Shown: positions 9,100-18,431, numbered from the stretch's first letter. The stretch: 34,231 nt of DNA from Allocoleopsis sp036703385 (GCF_036703385.1 NZ_DATNPA010000038.1:1-34231); one strand, 5' to 3'. Notes: generated from the letters alone by a model not told the origin. Translations and numbers: made by a program.

Positions 9100-9102
9100 G
9101 TG

Positions 9103-9649
9103 TCTTAAGCATGAGGGCAAACACTCAACTTTCTTTACCGTACCTTAACATTCTCGTGCGATCGCTCGAAAGGATAGTGAGCATGGCTCAATCGCCTCTA
9201 AGCGAGAAGGAGATTAGACAAACCTGAGTCGCCGCCCTGGAAAAAATATTTCTGGAGTAAAGAAAAAAGTTGCTTTTGAAATGCATTTGTAACAATTGAA
9301 AAAGTCTGGGATCACGCTATAGGTATTACTATCATCCCTTACTTAAGTAATGTTAACCCCTCATTTAAGGAATATGTATTACTATTAATTTATCGGAAAA
9401 GTCGGTCGTAGGCTTTAAACTAGTGATAAAGAATTGAAAGTTTCATTACTTTGGGTGTATCTGCTTACCTCTCAACCACTGCTTTTTTAGCAGCGGCATA
9501 AAATCCGGCAAATCGCTATTCGAGCGTTTTGCCAACCGTGTAGCAACTAGGCGACTCAGGGCAGGCACTTGTACAAATGCTCCCGACAGTCCTTGTTGCT
9601 CCCGGAAAATCAGAGAGGAGTTGAGTTTAATCAATCATGTGAGTAAGCA
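9103..9649. other. Gene-free spacer before the sensor kinase
   Basis: About 550 bp with no credible gene. One HIP1 octamer lies near 9160. The decamer GTATTACTAT occurs twice, at 9323 and 9376, 53 bp apart in an AT-rich stretch, and could be a pair of regulator sites. A 62-codon minus-strand reading frame at 9446-9634 starts at TTG without a clear ribosome site and matches nothing I recognise. Confidence 0.4.
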
Positions 9650-11557
9650 ATGGCAACCCAAACTGCACTAACCCTATGTACCAAGAGTAACGGCAGGGAA
9701 GCAGAGCCGAAGCATTTTGTGTGTGGCTCTCTGGATAAACTCTTCACCCTCACGTTGGATATGTTTTTCATCGTGGGTTTTGATGGCTATTTCAAGCAAC
9801 TCAACCCGATTTGTGAGAAAACTTTAGGTTATACCACCCAAGAATTCTTGGGCCAACGATGGATTGAGTTGATTCATCCAGAAGACCAACAATCAACGCT
9901 TGAGCAGTTGCAGGAGCTGATTACACAGACAGGTACAGGTACGGTACAGTTTGAAAATCGCTACCGTTGCAAAGATGGTTCATATAAATGGCTGTTGTGG
10001 AATGCAACGGCCTGCCAAGACCAAAAATTGATTTATGTGGTGGCTCGTGATAACACCGAATGCAGACGAGCAGAGGCAGCAAAACGAGAAAGCGAAGAAC
10101 ATTTCCGCTTGTTAGTTGAGGGGGTCAAGGACTATGCGATTATTATGCTTGATCCAGTGGGCCGCATTGTCAGTTGGAACACAGGTGCCGAACGCATCAA
10201 ACAATATCAAGCCTCAGAGATTATCGGTAAGCATGTCTCCTGCTTTTATACCCAGGACGATATTCAGCTCGGCAAACCCTTGCAAGGATTAGACATTGCT
10301 GCGCTTCACGGTCGTTTTGAGGATGAAGGCTGGCGAGTCCGGAAGGATGGTTCAAAGTTCTGGGCAAATGTGGTGATTACCGCATTACACAGTGAAGACG
10401 GACGGCTAAGCGGTTTCGTCCGGGTAACACGAAATATTACAGAGCGTAAGTTGGCCCAAGAAGCGCTGCAAAAAGCTCATGATGAGTTGGAAAAACGAGT
10501 TGCAGAACGGACGGCTGAGTTAACACGGACGAATAACCTCCTGAAACAAGAGATTGCGGAGCATGAACGCACAGAAGCCGCTCTACGCCAATCAAAGGCT
10601 CGCTTAAAACAGCAGGCTCAGCAACTGGAGAAAGAAAAACAACATGCAACGTCTCTGTTGGAGAAGCTTCAGCATACCCAAGCTCAGCTTATTCACACTG
10701 AAAAAATGACAACTCTGGGGCAGGTGATTGCGGGTATCGCCCACGAAATCAACAACCCAGTCGGTTTTATCTATGGTAACCTCGATTACGCTACTTGCTA
10801 CATCAATGACTTGATGCGCTTGGTGGAACTCTATGTCCATCATTATCCCCAGCCTGTACCTGCGGTTGAGGCAGAGTTGGAAGCCATCGATCTGAATTTC
10901 TTGATGGCAGATATGCCAAAACTGTTGTCCTCCATGAAAGTGGGGGCTACTCGTCTTCGCCAAATTGTTTTATCTCTCCAGAACTTCTTAAGGACTGAGC
11001 AAACCGAAATGAGGCCAGTAGACCTTCATGAAGGTCTTGATAGCACCTTAATGATTTTGCGGCACCGTCTGAGAGGTTCTGAGGAGTATCCAGAGATAAC
11101 GGTGATCAAAGAGTATGGCTCTTTACCCTCAGTAGAGTGTTTTGCAGGGCAGATTAATCAGGTGTTTATGCATCTGCTCACAAATTCAATTGATGTGTTG
11201 AACTCATCCATTGAGCAGCGAAAAACAGATCATCAAATCACGATTACCACGGGCGTTCAGGACATCATTCGAGAGCAGGAAGGAGAGACGGATCCAGAGA
11301 AGATTCCTCACGCTGTAATTCGGATTTCTGACAACGGGTCAGGGATGAGTGAAGATATCTGCTGCCGACTATTTGAGCCTTTTTTTACGACGAAGGCACC
11401 GGGTAAAGGGACAGGTTTGGGTTTATCGATTAGTTATCAAATTGTCGTAGACTATCACGGAGGTCAATTGACTTGTGTGTCTGAACCTGGGAAGGGAGCC
11501 GAGTTCGTGATTGCGCTTCCAGTTCGGCAACAACTTTTGTCATCGAGCCTGTCTTAA
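9650..11557 (+). CDS. PAS-PAS sensor histidine kinase
   Basis: A soluble protein of 635 residues with no membrane segment. PAS/PAC 1 spans about residues 25-140, PAS/PAC 2 about 145-270 (ending RVTRNITERKLAQEA), then a long coiled coil to about 345 (rich in E, K and Q). The dimerisation domain has the phospho-acceptor His365 in GIAHEINNPVGFIYGNL. The catalytic domain shows an N box (HLLTNSIDVL, about 507), G1 (ISDNGSGMS, about 560), F box (FFTTK) and G2 (GTGLGLSI, about 590). All catalytic elements are present, so it should be active. The ligand is unknown. No receiver domain or response regulator is adjacent, so it is an orphan kinase. Confidence 0.9.
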   Translation: MATQTALTLCTKSNGREAEPKHFVCGSLDKLFTLTLDMFFIVGFDGYFKQLNPICEKTLGYTTQEFLGQRWIELIHPEDQQSTLEQLQELITQTGTGTVQFENRYRCKDGSYKWLLWNATACQDQKLIYVVARDNTECRRAEAAKRESEEHFRLLVEGVKDYAIIMLDPVGRIVSWNTGAERIKQYQASEIIGKHVSCFYTQDDIQLGKPLQGLDIAALHGRFEDEGWRVRKDGSKFWANVVITALHSEDGRLSGFVRVTRNITERKLAQEALQKAHDELEKRVAERTAELTRTNNLLKQEIAEHERTEAALRQSKARLKQQAQQLEKEKQHATSLLEKLQHTQAQLIHTEKMTTLGQVIAGIAHEINNPVGFIYGNLDYATCYINDLMRLVELYVHHYPQPVPAVEAELEAIDLNFLMADMPKLLSSMKVGATRLRQIVLSLQNFLRTEQTEMRPVDLHEGLDSTLMILRHRLRGSEEYPEITVIKEYGSLPSVECFAGQINQVFMHLLTNSIDVLNSSIEQRKTDHQITITTGVQDIIREQEGETDPEKIPHAVIRISDNGSGMSEDICCRLFEPFFTTKAPGKGTGLGLSISYQIVVDYHGGQLTCVSEPGKGAEFVIALPVRQQLLSSSLS

Positions 11558-11655
11558 TGGGCCTAATAGCGGTGCCCCTAGCCTGTAGTCTAGGCAACTG
11601 AAATCCGCTATGGAGTTTGAAGATTGGAAGGTTCCCACTAGTCTTCTAACCTACA

Positions 11656-11790
11656 GGAGTTGGGAATAGGGAATGGGGAGTAGTCCAGGCAATAGCGCGG
11701 GGATTTTACCCCGCCTAAAACTAGCCACTTGAAAGTAGGGAATCGGGAATCGGGAATTGTTTTTTCGACTCCCTACTCCCTATTCCCCTT
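11656..11790. repeat. Heptamer short tandem repeats (GGGAATN) forming a long inverted repeat
   Basis: GGGAATA/GGGAATG units at about 11664-11685 and three GGGAATC/T units at 11738-11758 are followed by the reverse-complement tract CTCCCTACTCCCTATTCCCC at about 11770-11789. These degenerate heptamers are the kind of short tandemly repeated sequence seen in cyanobacterial spacers. The two arms can fold together and may also end transcription of the convergent genes on either side. Confidence 0.6.
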
Positions 11791-11842
11791 CTTCGGTCAA
11801 TAACTGACTCACTAACCTTCAACCCAGGAGTAGTGTTGGCAT

Positions 11843-12268
11843 TCAATCCCCTTTAAAAACCCACTTCCACAAGGGGTGGCTCGCTCCTTGTTGACCAATC
11901 CGACGGACTTGTTGTTCTAGGTGCTGTTGTTCCTGACGTGGTAGTCCTAGCACAAGATTACGACTCTGCCAGACCAAGACGGCTGTCGTCATAGCAACAC
12001 AAAAACCTAACCCGAAGGCAGGCCAAGGATTGAAGATGATACCGTATCGCAAAGCGGCCCAGGTAAAATGCGATCGCATCAGAGAAATTTCATAGTGCCA
12101 GCCCCACAAGCACAAGGGACCCAGCGTCACCCAAAGCAAGCTCACCAACAACCAACGACCATAAACGGTCAGCCGATGTAACCGCATTATCTGTGTCTTA
12201 AAGGTAGGGTCGAGGTCGGAGAGTAATGGTTGAGGTTTTTGGGGCTTTTGGGCGTCTGACTGGTTCAT
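11843..12268 (-). CDS. Small two-helix membrane protein, unknown function
   Basis: A protein of 141 residues: a Pro/Gln-rich cytosolic N-terminus (about 1-35), a first membrane segment (about 38-60, WLLVSLLWVTLGPLCLWGW), a short loop, a second segment (about 78-100, PWPAFGLGFCVAMTTAVLVW), and a charged Gln-rich tail that may be helical. It appears to be a cyanobacterial conserved hypothetical protein; I recognise no named domain. It lies about 300 bp downstream of secF on the same strand, separated by a MITE-like inverted repeat, so it is probably transcribed on its own. Confidence 0.65.
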   Translation of the reverse strand: MNQSDAQKPQKPQPLLSDLDPTFKTQIMRLHRLTVYGRWLLVSLLWVTLGPLCLWGWHYEISLMRSHFTWAALRYGIIFNPWPAFGLGFCVAMTTAVLVWQSRNLVLGLPRQEQQHLEQQVRRIGQQGASHPLWKWVFKGD

Positions 12269-12320
12269 TTTACAGGTTAAATGAAAGCATCGCGCTTGAT
12301 AGGCTGATACATATTAGACT

Positions 12321-12417
12321 TATCCGGAAATTAGCCGACAATACTATCTGTAGAGTTCTATCGTCCTCAATTGGTGAGCCAACTTCCCACCTATAGGGGG
12401 ACTACATATTTCCGGAT
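12321..12417. repeat. MITE-like 97-bp element with perfect 11-bp terminal inverted repeats
   Basis: TATCCGGAAAT at 12321-12331 is exactly mirrored by ATTTCCGGATA at 12407-12417. The interior has no reading frame. It sits in the spacer between secF and the small membrane protein gene, whose promoter may lie inside it. A non-autonomous transposable element or a pair of operator sites would both fit; genome copy number would decide. Confidence 0.45.
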
Positions 12418-12564
12418 AGCTCTATTGAAAAAAGCTAGGTGAAGTTGTTAGTTTTGACTTTGTAGGCAGAACAAAAACCTTCTGATGACTTTACGAATAA
12501 GCTTTCAATGTTCTTACTTTTAGCCCTTCCTACGAAGCCGAGTAACTACACACCAGCTTATTCT

Positions 12565-13542
12565 CTAGACTTCATCGGCAACTATAGACTTTCCTGCGGG
12601 AGGAGGTGGAGATTTGTCAGCGCGCTTTCTCCACCAAGCTAGCAGCGTACTGGCAATGAAGATGCTGGAATAAGCACCTGCTGTAAAGCCAATAATTAGG
12701 CACAGGGCGAAATATTTCAGCGTTTCGCCACCAAACAGGAAGATAGAAAGCAAGGTCAGCAGCACGGTTAATGTGGTATTGATGGAGCGGCTTAGAGTTT
12801 GATTCACCGCATCATCCACAACTTGGTCAATGGGCATATCCGGATGTTCCTTGATGACCTCCCGCACCCGGTCATAAATAACTACGGTATCGTTCACCGA
12901 GAAACCAATAATCGTCAATATACCAACCACAAACAGGCTATCGATTTCCACAGACGGCAGCAGCAGACCTAAGATCGAAAAGATGCCAACGGTGATAAAA
13001 ACATCGTGGAATAAGGCAACAAACGCAAAGAAAGCGTAGTCGAACTGGAACCGGAACGTTAGGTAGATGAGAATCCCAGCGAAAGAAAGGATAATCGCCA
13101 GCATCCCGGAGATAAATAACTGCTGACCCAGGGTTGGGCCAACCGTGTCAATTTGGATCGTCTTCGGGTCAAACGCACCGATTTTTTCGCTTAAGGACGT
13201 TAGCAGCTGAGTACGCGATGATTCGTTTAACGTCTTAGTCCGAATCGTGACTCCTGGTTTTTGATTCCCTTGTTTATCCAAAATTTGGATACTACTGCCA
13301 CCCAATCCCCGCTCGTCCATCACCCCGCGAACCGTTGTAATGTCGATAGGTTTGTCGCAAACACCGGCTTTGGAGCAATCTAGCTCGACTTGCAGTCGCG
13401 TGCCGCCGACAAAATCTAGACCCAGACGTAAGGGCGACCCCAGAGTGGCGGTAGAAATAACCATGCTGATAATACCAGCAAGGATAAGAGTGGCGGAGGC
13501 TGTCCACCAAAGCGATCGCTGTTTGATTACATTGAGTTTCAT
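12565..13542 (-). CDS. secF: Protein-export membrane protein SecF
   Basis: A protein of 325 residues with the SecF plan: one N-terminal membrane helix (about 11-32), a periplasmic domain starting GLDFVGGTRLQVELDC, then five helices including the conserved VGFSVNDTVVIYDRVRE-type segment (here IIGFSVNDTVVIYDR). With SecD it uses the proton motive force to help SecYEG complete translocation. It starts 14 bp after the secD stop, with GAGG in the gap, so the two are co-transcribed and probably translationally linked. Length and motifs are normal. Confidence 0.96.
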   Translation of the reverse strand: MKLNVIKQRSLWWTASATLILAGIISMVISTATLGSPLRLGLDFVGGTRLQVELDCSKAGVCDKPIDITTVRGVMDERGLGGSSIQILDKQGNQKPGVTIRTKTLNESSRTQLLTSLSEKIGAFDPKTIQIDTVGPTLGQQLFISGMLAIILSFAGILIYLTFRFQFDYAFFAFVALFHDVFITVGIFSILGLLLPSVEIDSLFVVGILTIIGFSVNDTVVIYDRVREVIKEHPDMPIDQVVDDAVNQTLSRSINTTLTVLLTLLSIFLFGGETLKYFALCLIIGFTAGAYSSIFIASTLLAWWRKRADKSPPPPAGKSIVADEV

Positions 13543-13556
13543 CTCGACCTCTTTGC

Positions 13557-14960
13557 CTATGAATTGACTAATTTTGGTGGGTTGGGAACAAAGAGTTCAG
13601 GCTTCTGACGCAACCCTGGAAATCCTAGGACGAGCAGTAACATGAAAGTCCGAGTACAGGTGATCGCCGTAAACATACTCAGTATGACCCCCAAACCCAG
13701 TGTCAGTGCAAAGCCCTTCACCAACCCAGACCCTAACCAAAATAGTGCGGCACAAGCAATTACCGTCGTCACGTTACCATCCAAAATGCTAGAGAATGCT
13801 CGATAAAACCCCGACTCAACCGAGCGATACAAGGTTTTACCTGCTCTTATTTCTTCTCGCGTCCGTTCAAAAATCAGTACGTTAGCATCAACCGCCATAC
13901 CAATACTCAGGATAAAACCGGCAATTCCTGGCAGCGTTAAGGTCACGCCTAAAAGGGCAAAAACTGCTAGCGTCAATAGGGCATAAATCACCAAGGCAAG
14001 ATCCGCAATTAAACCGGGTAATCGGTAGTAAACGCCCATGAACACCAAGACTAAAGTTAGACCTCCAACCCCAGCATAGATACTGCGCCGGATGCTGTCC
14101 TGACCGAGACTTGCACCTACGGTGCGGTTTTCCACGATTTCGACTGGTACTGGCAATGCACCCCCTCGTAGCTGCACAGCTAATTCTTTAGCCGATTGGG
14201 CTGTAAAGTTACCAGTAATCACAGCACTCCCGCCGCTGATACCAGTTTGTGCAAATTCTGGCCCGACGACGGGAGAGCTAATCAGCGCCTTATCCACGAA
14301 AATACCGATGCTACGACCAGTTCCCGCTAAGTCTTTGGTGAGTTGAGCAAACGCTTCCCCGCCTTTGGCATCAAAACGGAGAGTCACTTCCCACCGCTCA
14401 CTGATTTGAGTGGGTTGATAGCCCGCATCTTTCAGATTTTTGCCGGTGAGATTGATTTTTTCAAACAATTGGGCGATCGCCTCATTGCTACGTTCAATCG
14501 CAGCTTGATTTTCCGCGATCGCTTTTTCATCGCCTGTTTTCCTCAGTTCATCCTGCTTTTGCAGGAGTCCTGCTCTAATCTGTTGTTCAATGGGTAGCTG
14601 CGCCTCTGTCCCCGGTTTTTGCTTACGAAAATCCATCTGTGCCGTGCCACCCAACACCCGTTCTGCCTCTTTCGGGTCATTCACCCCAGGCAGCTGCACC
14701 AAGATTTGATCAGAACCAACAGTTTGTACAACGGGTTCAGAAACCCCAAGTCCATTGACCCGACCTTCAACAACACTGAGAACGGCCTCTAGCTCCTTTG
14801 AGGTGATTTGCTTAATTTCTTCCGTAGTCTTGACTTGAATGGTTAGTTGCGCCCCCCCCTGTAAGTCCAGTCCTTGCCGGATTGGATTATTCAGCAACAC
14901 CACGATCGCAAGAATCACGAGACCGACAATCAAGCCTAATAACAAACGCTGTCTTTGCAT
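13557..14960 (-). CDS. secD: Protein translocase subunit SecD
   Basis: A protein of 467 residues from the ATG at 14960; a TTG seven codons upstream is possible, but MQRQRLLLGL is the usual cyanobacterial start. It has an N-terminal membrane helix, the GLDLQGGAQLTIQV motif, a P1-type periplasmic domain (about 60-290, shorter than in E. coli as is usual in cyanobacteria), and five further helices. These include GIAGFILSIGMAVDANVLIFER, which carries the conserved charged residues of the proton path. It forms an operon with secF. It works in the plasma membrane and possibly the thylakoid membrane. No anomaly seen. Confidence 0.96.
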   Translation of the reverse strand: MQRQRLLLGLIVGLVILAIVVLLNNPIRQGLDLQGGAQLTIQVKTTEEIKQITSKELEAVLSVVEGRVNGLGVSEPVVQTVGSDQILVQLPGVNDPKEAERVLGGTAQMDFRKQKPGTEAQLPIEQQIRAGLLQKQDELRKTGDEKAIAENQAAIERSNEAIAQLFEKINLTGKNLKDAGYQPTQISERWEVTLRFDAKGGEAFAQLTKDLAGTGRSIGIFVDKALISSPVVGPEFAQTGISGGSAVITGNFTAQSAKELAVQLRGGALPVPVEIVENRTVGASLGQDSIRRSIYAGVGGLTLVLVFMGVYYRLPGLIADLALVIYALLTLAVFALLGVTLTLPGIAGFILSIGMAVDANVLIFERTREEIRAGKTLYRSVESGFYRAFSSILDGNVTTVIACAALFWLGSGLVKGFALTLGLGVILSMFTAITCTRTFMLLLVLGFPGLRQKPELFVPNPPKLVNS

Positions 14961-15212
14961 CACTACGAACCGCCGCAACAAGTGATATGATAATCTGTTT
15001 TGGCAACGACCCAGAGTTTTCGGTCATGTCGTGTCACTCGGTGGCAAGCTAGCGCACAGTTCACAAAACCCCTCACAGGATTGAAAGTTGAAAGGTTAAA
15101 CCGGAGGAAGCAAGGCTTCCTTGGTCTTTACAGCTGCGATACTGTTGTGTATTTGAGCGCTACGCGCCGGCTACGCTCACGCCCGTGGCAGATCCCCTGC
15201 AATCGTTTTGCC

Positions 15213-16196
15213 TTAAACTCGCAGTGCGGTCATTTTTTGTACAGCTTCCACAATCTGTTGGGGTTGCACAATCGTCAGATTCTCCAACATCCCGTTGTAA
15301 GGCGTTGGGATATCCTGAGAAGACAGGCGTAGTACTGGCGCATCGAGTTCATCAAACAATCGATCATTGATCGACGCGATTAATTCTGCTCCAATACCCC
15401 CAGTTTTCATGCATTCTTCCACCACAATCACCCGATGGGTTTTGCGAATGGAAGCCCCGATGGTGTCAAAATCTAGCGGCTTCAAGGAAATCAGGTCAAT
15501 CACCTCTGGGTCAAATCCCTCTTTTTCCAGCTGCTTCACCGCTTGCATGACGTGATGACGCATCCTGGAGTAGGTGAGAATTGTTACATCTTTCCCCTTG
15601 CGAACGACCTCTGCTTTATCTAGAGGAACCAAGTACTCCTCATCAGGCAGGTCTTCTTTTAGGTTGTAAAGCAGGACATGCTCAAAGAATAAAACAGGAT
15701 TGTCGTCCCGAATTGCAGATTTAAGCAGTCCTTTAGCATTGTAAGGGGTGGAGCAGGCGACGATTTTTAAACCGGGCACTGCCTGAAAATAAGCTTCTAG
15801 TCGCTGGGAGTGTTCAGCCCCCAACTGACGCCCAACTCCACCGGGACCACGAATCACCATCGGAATTTTGAAGTTCCCACCGGACGTATAACGCAACATC
15901 CCAGCGTTATTGGAAATTTGGTTGAAGGCAAGGAGCAAAAAGCCCATATTCATCCCTTCAATAATGGGTCGTAAACCCGTCATGGCTGCACCGACGGCCA
16001 GACCCGTGAAGCTGTTTTCTGCAATCGGGGTATCCAGAACCCGAAGGTCACCGTATTTTTTATACAAATCTTTAGTGACTTTGTAGGAACCACCGTAGTG
16101 ACCCACATCTTCACCGAGAACAAATACAGCTTCATCGCGTGCCATTTCTTCATCAATGGCTGCGCGGAGAGCGTTGAAGAAAAGTGTTTCCGCCAT
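15213..16196 (-). CDS. pdhB: Pyruvate dehydrogenase E1 component, beta subunit
   Basis: A protein of 327 residues starting at the ATG at 16196 (MAETLFFNALR), preceded by GAGG at 5 bp. A start ten codons further upstream would add residues not found in the family. E1-beta signatures are intact: VFVLGEDVGHYGGSYKVT, the TPIAENSFTG segment, GGVGRQLGAEHSQ and VVVEECMKTGG. With PdhA it forms the thiamine-diphosphate heterotetramer that decarboxylates pyruvate for acetyl-CoA. The order pdhB-secD-secF is common in cyanobacteria, although about 250 bp separate pdhB from secD here. The spacer upstream of pdhB now holds a tnpB relic, which may affect its promoter. Confidence 0.95.
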   Translation of the reverse strand: MAETLFFNALRAAIDEEMARDEAVFVLGEDVGHYGGSYKVTKDLYKKYGDLRVLDTPIAENSFTGLAVGAAMTGLRPIIEGMNMGFLLLAFNQISNNAGMLRYTSGGNFKIPMVIRGPGGVGRQLGAEHSQRLEAYFQAVPGLKIVACSTPYNAKGLLKSAIRDDNPVLFFEHVLLYNLKEDLPDEEYLVPLDKAEVVRKGKDVTILTYSRMRHHVMQAVKQLEKEGFDPEVIDLISLKPLDFDTIGASIRKTHRVIVVEECMKTGGIGAELIASINDRLFDELDAPVLRLSSQDIPTPYNGMLENLTIVQPQQIVEAVQKMTALRV

Positions 16197-16408
16197 CAGT
16201 ACCTCACCAGATTCGGCAAATGCCATCCTAGCATTGCCTAAGCCCCCTCAGGGAAACTACTGCTACAGGTGGTGGAGGCAGCCCTCCAAATGCTACTGTG
16301 CGTCATTTGAACGAACAAAAAGGTGTTGAAGATGCGATCGCTCATCAGATCCATGAGCATAACGCCGAAAGCCCCCCTTTCTCAGCCGGAGCTTCACTAA
16401 GGAGATAG

Positions 16409-16984
16409 AGAAACTCAAGCCTAAGTCCTGTTCATTGCAAACGCACTCGGAATTCTAGAAGACTTCTGAGAAGGCTGTCTGGCAGAGAACGTCGTTTTCA
16501 AGAATGGTTGAATCACAACATCAGTAAGCAACTGGTACAAGACGCGAAGCTTTCGGGTTCGGCTCTGGCGTTTGAGGACTTGACCGGAATTCGGGACAGT
16601 CTTAACGAAAAACCTAGAAGCAAAACTGAGAGGCGTAGGACAAATAACTGGGCTTTTTACCAACTCAGGTTGTTTGTGAATTACAAAGCCGCCATTGCTG
16701 GCGTTTTGGTTGTGTTTGTTCCGCCTGCCTATACAAGTCAGACCTGTTCTCGTTGCCGACATGTCCACCCCGTTAAAGGAAAGTCGTATCGGAATGGGAA
16801 AAAGTTTAAGTGTGGGTATTGTGGCTTTGAGCATGATAGCGAAGCGTTAGCGAGTCTTCGAGCGTCTGCTGATATCAACGCCGCTTGTAATATTGCTGAT
16901 TTGGGGAAGTCTGTAAGCCTTCCTGAAAGTCCAGGGATAGCTTGTCTATTAGAGGGGCAACTGCCCCTGTTTAGATGGGCTTGA
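16409..16984 (+). pseudogene. tnpB: 5'-truncated TnpB (IS200/IS605 OrfB) relic
   Basis: From 16409 the frame reads, without a stop, into the C-terminal half of a TnpB: NSRRLLRRLSGRERRFQ, a region around ALAFEDLTGIR (RuvC-II Glu), YKAAIAGVLVVFVPPAYTSQTC, a four-Cys zinc finger (TCSRC and CGYC) and the RuvC-III DINAACNI. A TAG at 16406 closes the frame upstream, and the N-terminal half with the first RuvC Asp is missing, so the nuclease should be dead. Between HD and DINAAC sit about ten residues (SEALASLRASA) not expected in the family. They correspond to about 30 bp rich in GCGAAGCG/CTTCGAGCG. The gene ends just before an IS right-end hairpin. No tnpA is present. Confidence 0.85.
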
Positions 16985-16985
16985 A

Positions 16986-17018
16986 CCGGGCTAAAGCCCC
17001 CGTACTTTAGTCGGGGGT
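16986..17018 (+). mobile_element. Right-end hairpin of the IS200/IS605-type element
   Basis: Immediately after the tnpB relic, CCCCCG (16997-17002) pairs with CGGGGG (17012-17017). Overlapping alternatives are GGGCTAAAGCCC (16988-16999) and CTAAAG/CTTTAG (16991-16996/17005-17010). Such structures mark the right end in this family and, in intact elements, form the 3' part of the guide RNA (omega RNA). It lies 5 bp beyond the frmA stop codon on the other strand and may now serve as a frmA transcription end. Confidence 0.65.
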
Positions 17019-17022
17019 AAGC

Positions 17023-18135
17023 TTACGAGAACGTTACAACGCTGCGAATAGACTCCCCTGTATGCATCAAATCAAAGGCATGATTAATCTTCTCCAAAGG
17101 CATCACATGGGTAATTAGATCATCAATGTTAATTTTCCCTTCCATATACCAATCCACAATTTTGGGCACATCCGTGCGACCCCTGGCCCCCCCGAAGGCT
17201 GACCCCTTCCAAACGCGCCCGGTAACCAGTTGAAAAGGACGAGTCCGAATTTCCTCACCGGCACCCGCAACCCCGATGATTACACTCACACCCCAACCTT
17301 TATGGCAACACTCTAAGGCTTGGCGCATCACATTAACATTACCAATGCACTCAAAACTGTAATCAGCGCCCCCTTTGGTTAAATCCACCAGGTAGGGAAC
17401 TAAATCCCCCTCCACTTCCTGAGGATTTACAAAATCAGTCATGCCGAATTTTTCAGCGATCGCTCGCTTATCGGGATTAATGTCAACACCGACAATTTGG
17501 CTGGCACCTACCATCCGCGCTCCTTGGATGACGTTGAGGCCAATTCCTCCTAGCCCAAAAACCACGACTCTGGCTCCGGGTTCGACTTTAGCGGTGTAAA
17601 GCACGGCACCGATACCCGTAGTCACGCCGCAGCCGATGTAGCACACTTTATCAAACGGAGCATCTTCACGAATTTTCGCCACGGCGATTTCCGGCAGCAC
17701 TGTGTAGTTGGCAAACGTGGATGTCCCCATATAGTGATAAAGTCGAGTGCCATTGAGCGAGAACCGACTCGTGCCATCGGGCATGACCCCTCGCCCTTGA
17801 GTCCCACGAATTGCTTGGCAGAGATTGGTTTTACGACTTAGGCAGTATTCGCACTGACGGCATTCGGGAGTATACAAGGGAATTACATGGTCGCCCGGTT
17901 TCACACTGGTGACCCCTTCACCCACCTCCACCACCACACCCGCCCCTTCATGTCCCAGAATGGCGGGGAATATCCCTTCCGAGTCTTTGCCCGAGAGAGT
18001 GTAAGCATCGGTATGGCAAACTCCAGTTGCCTTAATTTCAACCAATACCTCACCGGCTTTTGGGCCATCCAACTGAACTGTTTCGATAGTTAATGGCTTC
18101 CCGGCCTCATAGGCAACTGCTGCTTTGACCTGCAC
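17023..18135 (-). CDS. frmA: S-(hydroxymethyl)glutathione dehydrogenase / class III alcohol dehydrogenase
   Basis: A protein of 370 residues, normal for the class. It starts at GTG with a very strong ribosome site (AGGAGGGG, 18140-18147). Catalytic zinc ligands: Cys40 (GVCHTDAY), His62-Glu63 (GHEGAG) and the Cys of YIGCGVTTG. Structural zinc: Cys92, 95, 98 and 106. The NAD-binding loop GLGGIGLNVIQGA is present. The enzyme oxidises the formaldehyde-glutathione adduct to S-formylglutathione and also reduces S-nitrosoglutathione. No S-formylglutathione hydrolase gene is adjacent. It is divergent from map across a spacer of about 300 bp. Confidence 0.95.
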   Translation of the reverse strand: MQVKAAVAYEAGKPLTIETVQLDGPKAGEVLVEIKATGVCHTDAYTLSGKDSEGIFPAILGHEGAGVVVEVGEGVTSVKPGDHVIPLYTPECRQCEYCLSRKTNLCQAIRGTQGRGVMPDGTSRFSLNGTRLYHYMGTSTFANYTVLPEIAVAKIREDAPFDKVCYIGCGVTTGIGAVLYTAKVEPGARVVVFGLGGIGLNVIQGARMVGASQIVGVDINPDKRAIAEKFGMTDFVNPQEVEGDLVPYLVDLTKGGADYSFECIGNVNVMRQALECCHKGWGVSVIIGVAGAGEEIRTRPFQLVTGRVWKGSAFGGARGRTDVPKIVDWYMEGKINIDDLITHVMPLEKINHAFDLMHTGESIRSVVTFS

Positions 18136-18394
18136 TTATCCCCTCCTGTTTGGTTCTATCAACAGATTAATTTCAGTGTATGGACATTCGTCTTAATCTG
18201 GCGACATCAGCTGTTGTCACAGTGAGGATTTGAATTACACATAGCAGTGGGGGATGCTGAAGCGATCGCGGTAAAGTTAATTAATAGAGGACTTACACAA
18301 AATTCTCCACTCAATACGAATAGGAGTAGTAGGGTACGTCGCGATGCACCCTAGAGGTAGAGTTTTGGCGCAAGTGCTGTTATATAGATGGACT

Positions 18395-18411
18395 TCCCCA
18401 CGAATTGGGGA
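18395..18411 (+). promoter_or_regulatory. Short hairpin in the map leader
   Basis: TCCCCA (18395-18400) pairs with TGGGGA (18406-18411) around a 5-nt loop, about 10 bp before the AAGGAAG ribosome site of map. It could modulate translation or be chance. Confidence 0.3.
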
Positions 18412-18431
18412 GAGCATGGTAAGGAAGATTC

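Noticed and set aside
9446..9634. 62-codon minus-strand reading frame before the sensor kinase
   Set aside because: TTG start, no clear ribosome site, no family resemblance; kept only as a note on the spacer.
16235..16405. Open stretch of about 57 codons upstream of the tnpB relic (SPPNATVRHLNEQ and onward)
   Set aside because: In the same frame as the relic but does not match the TnpB N-terminus and ends in TAG; origin unclear.
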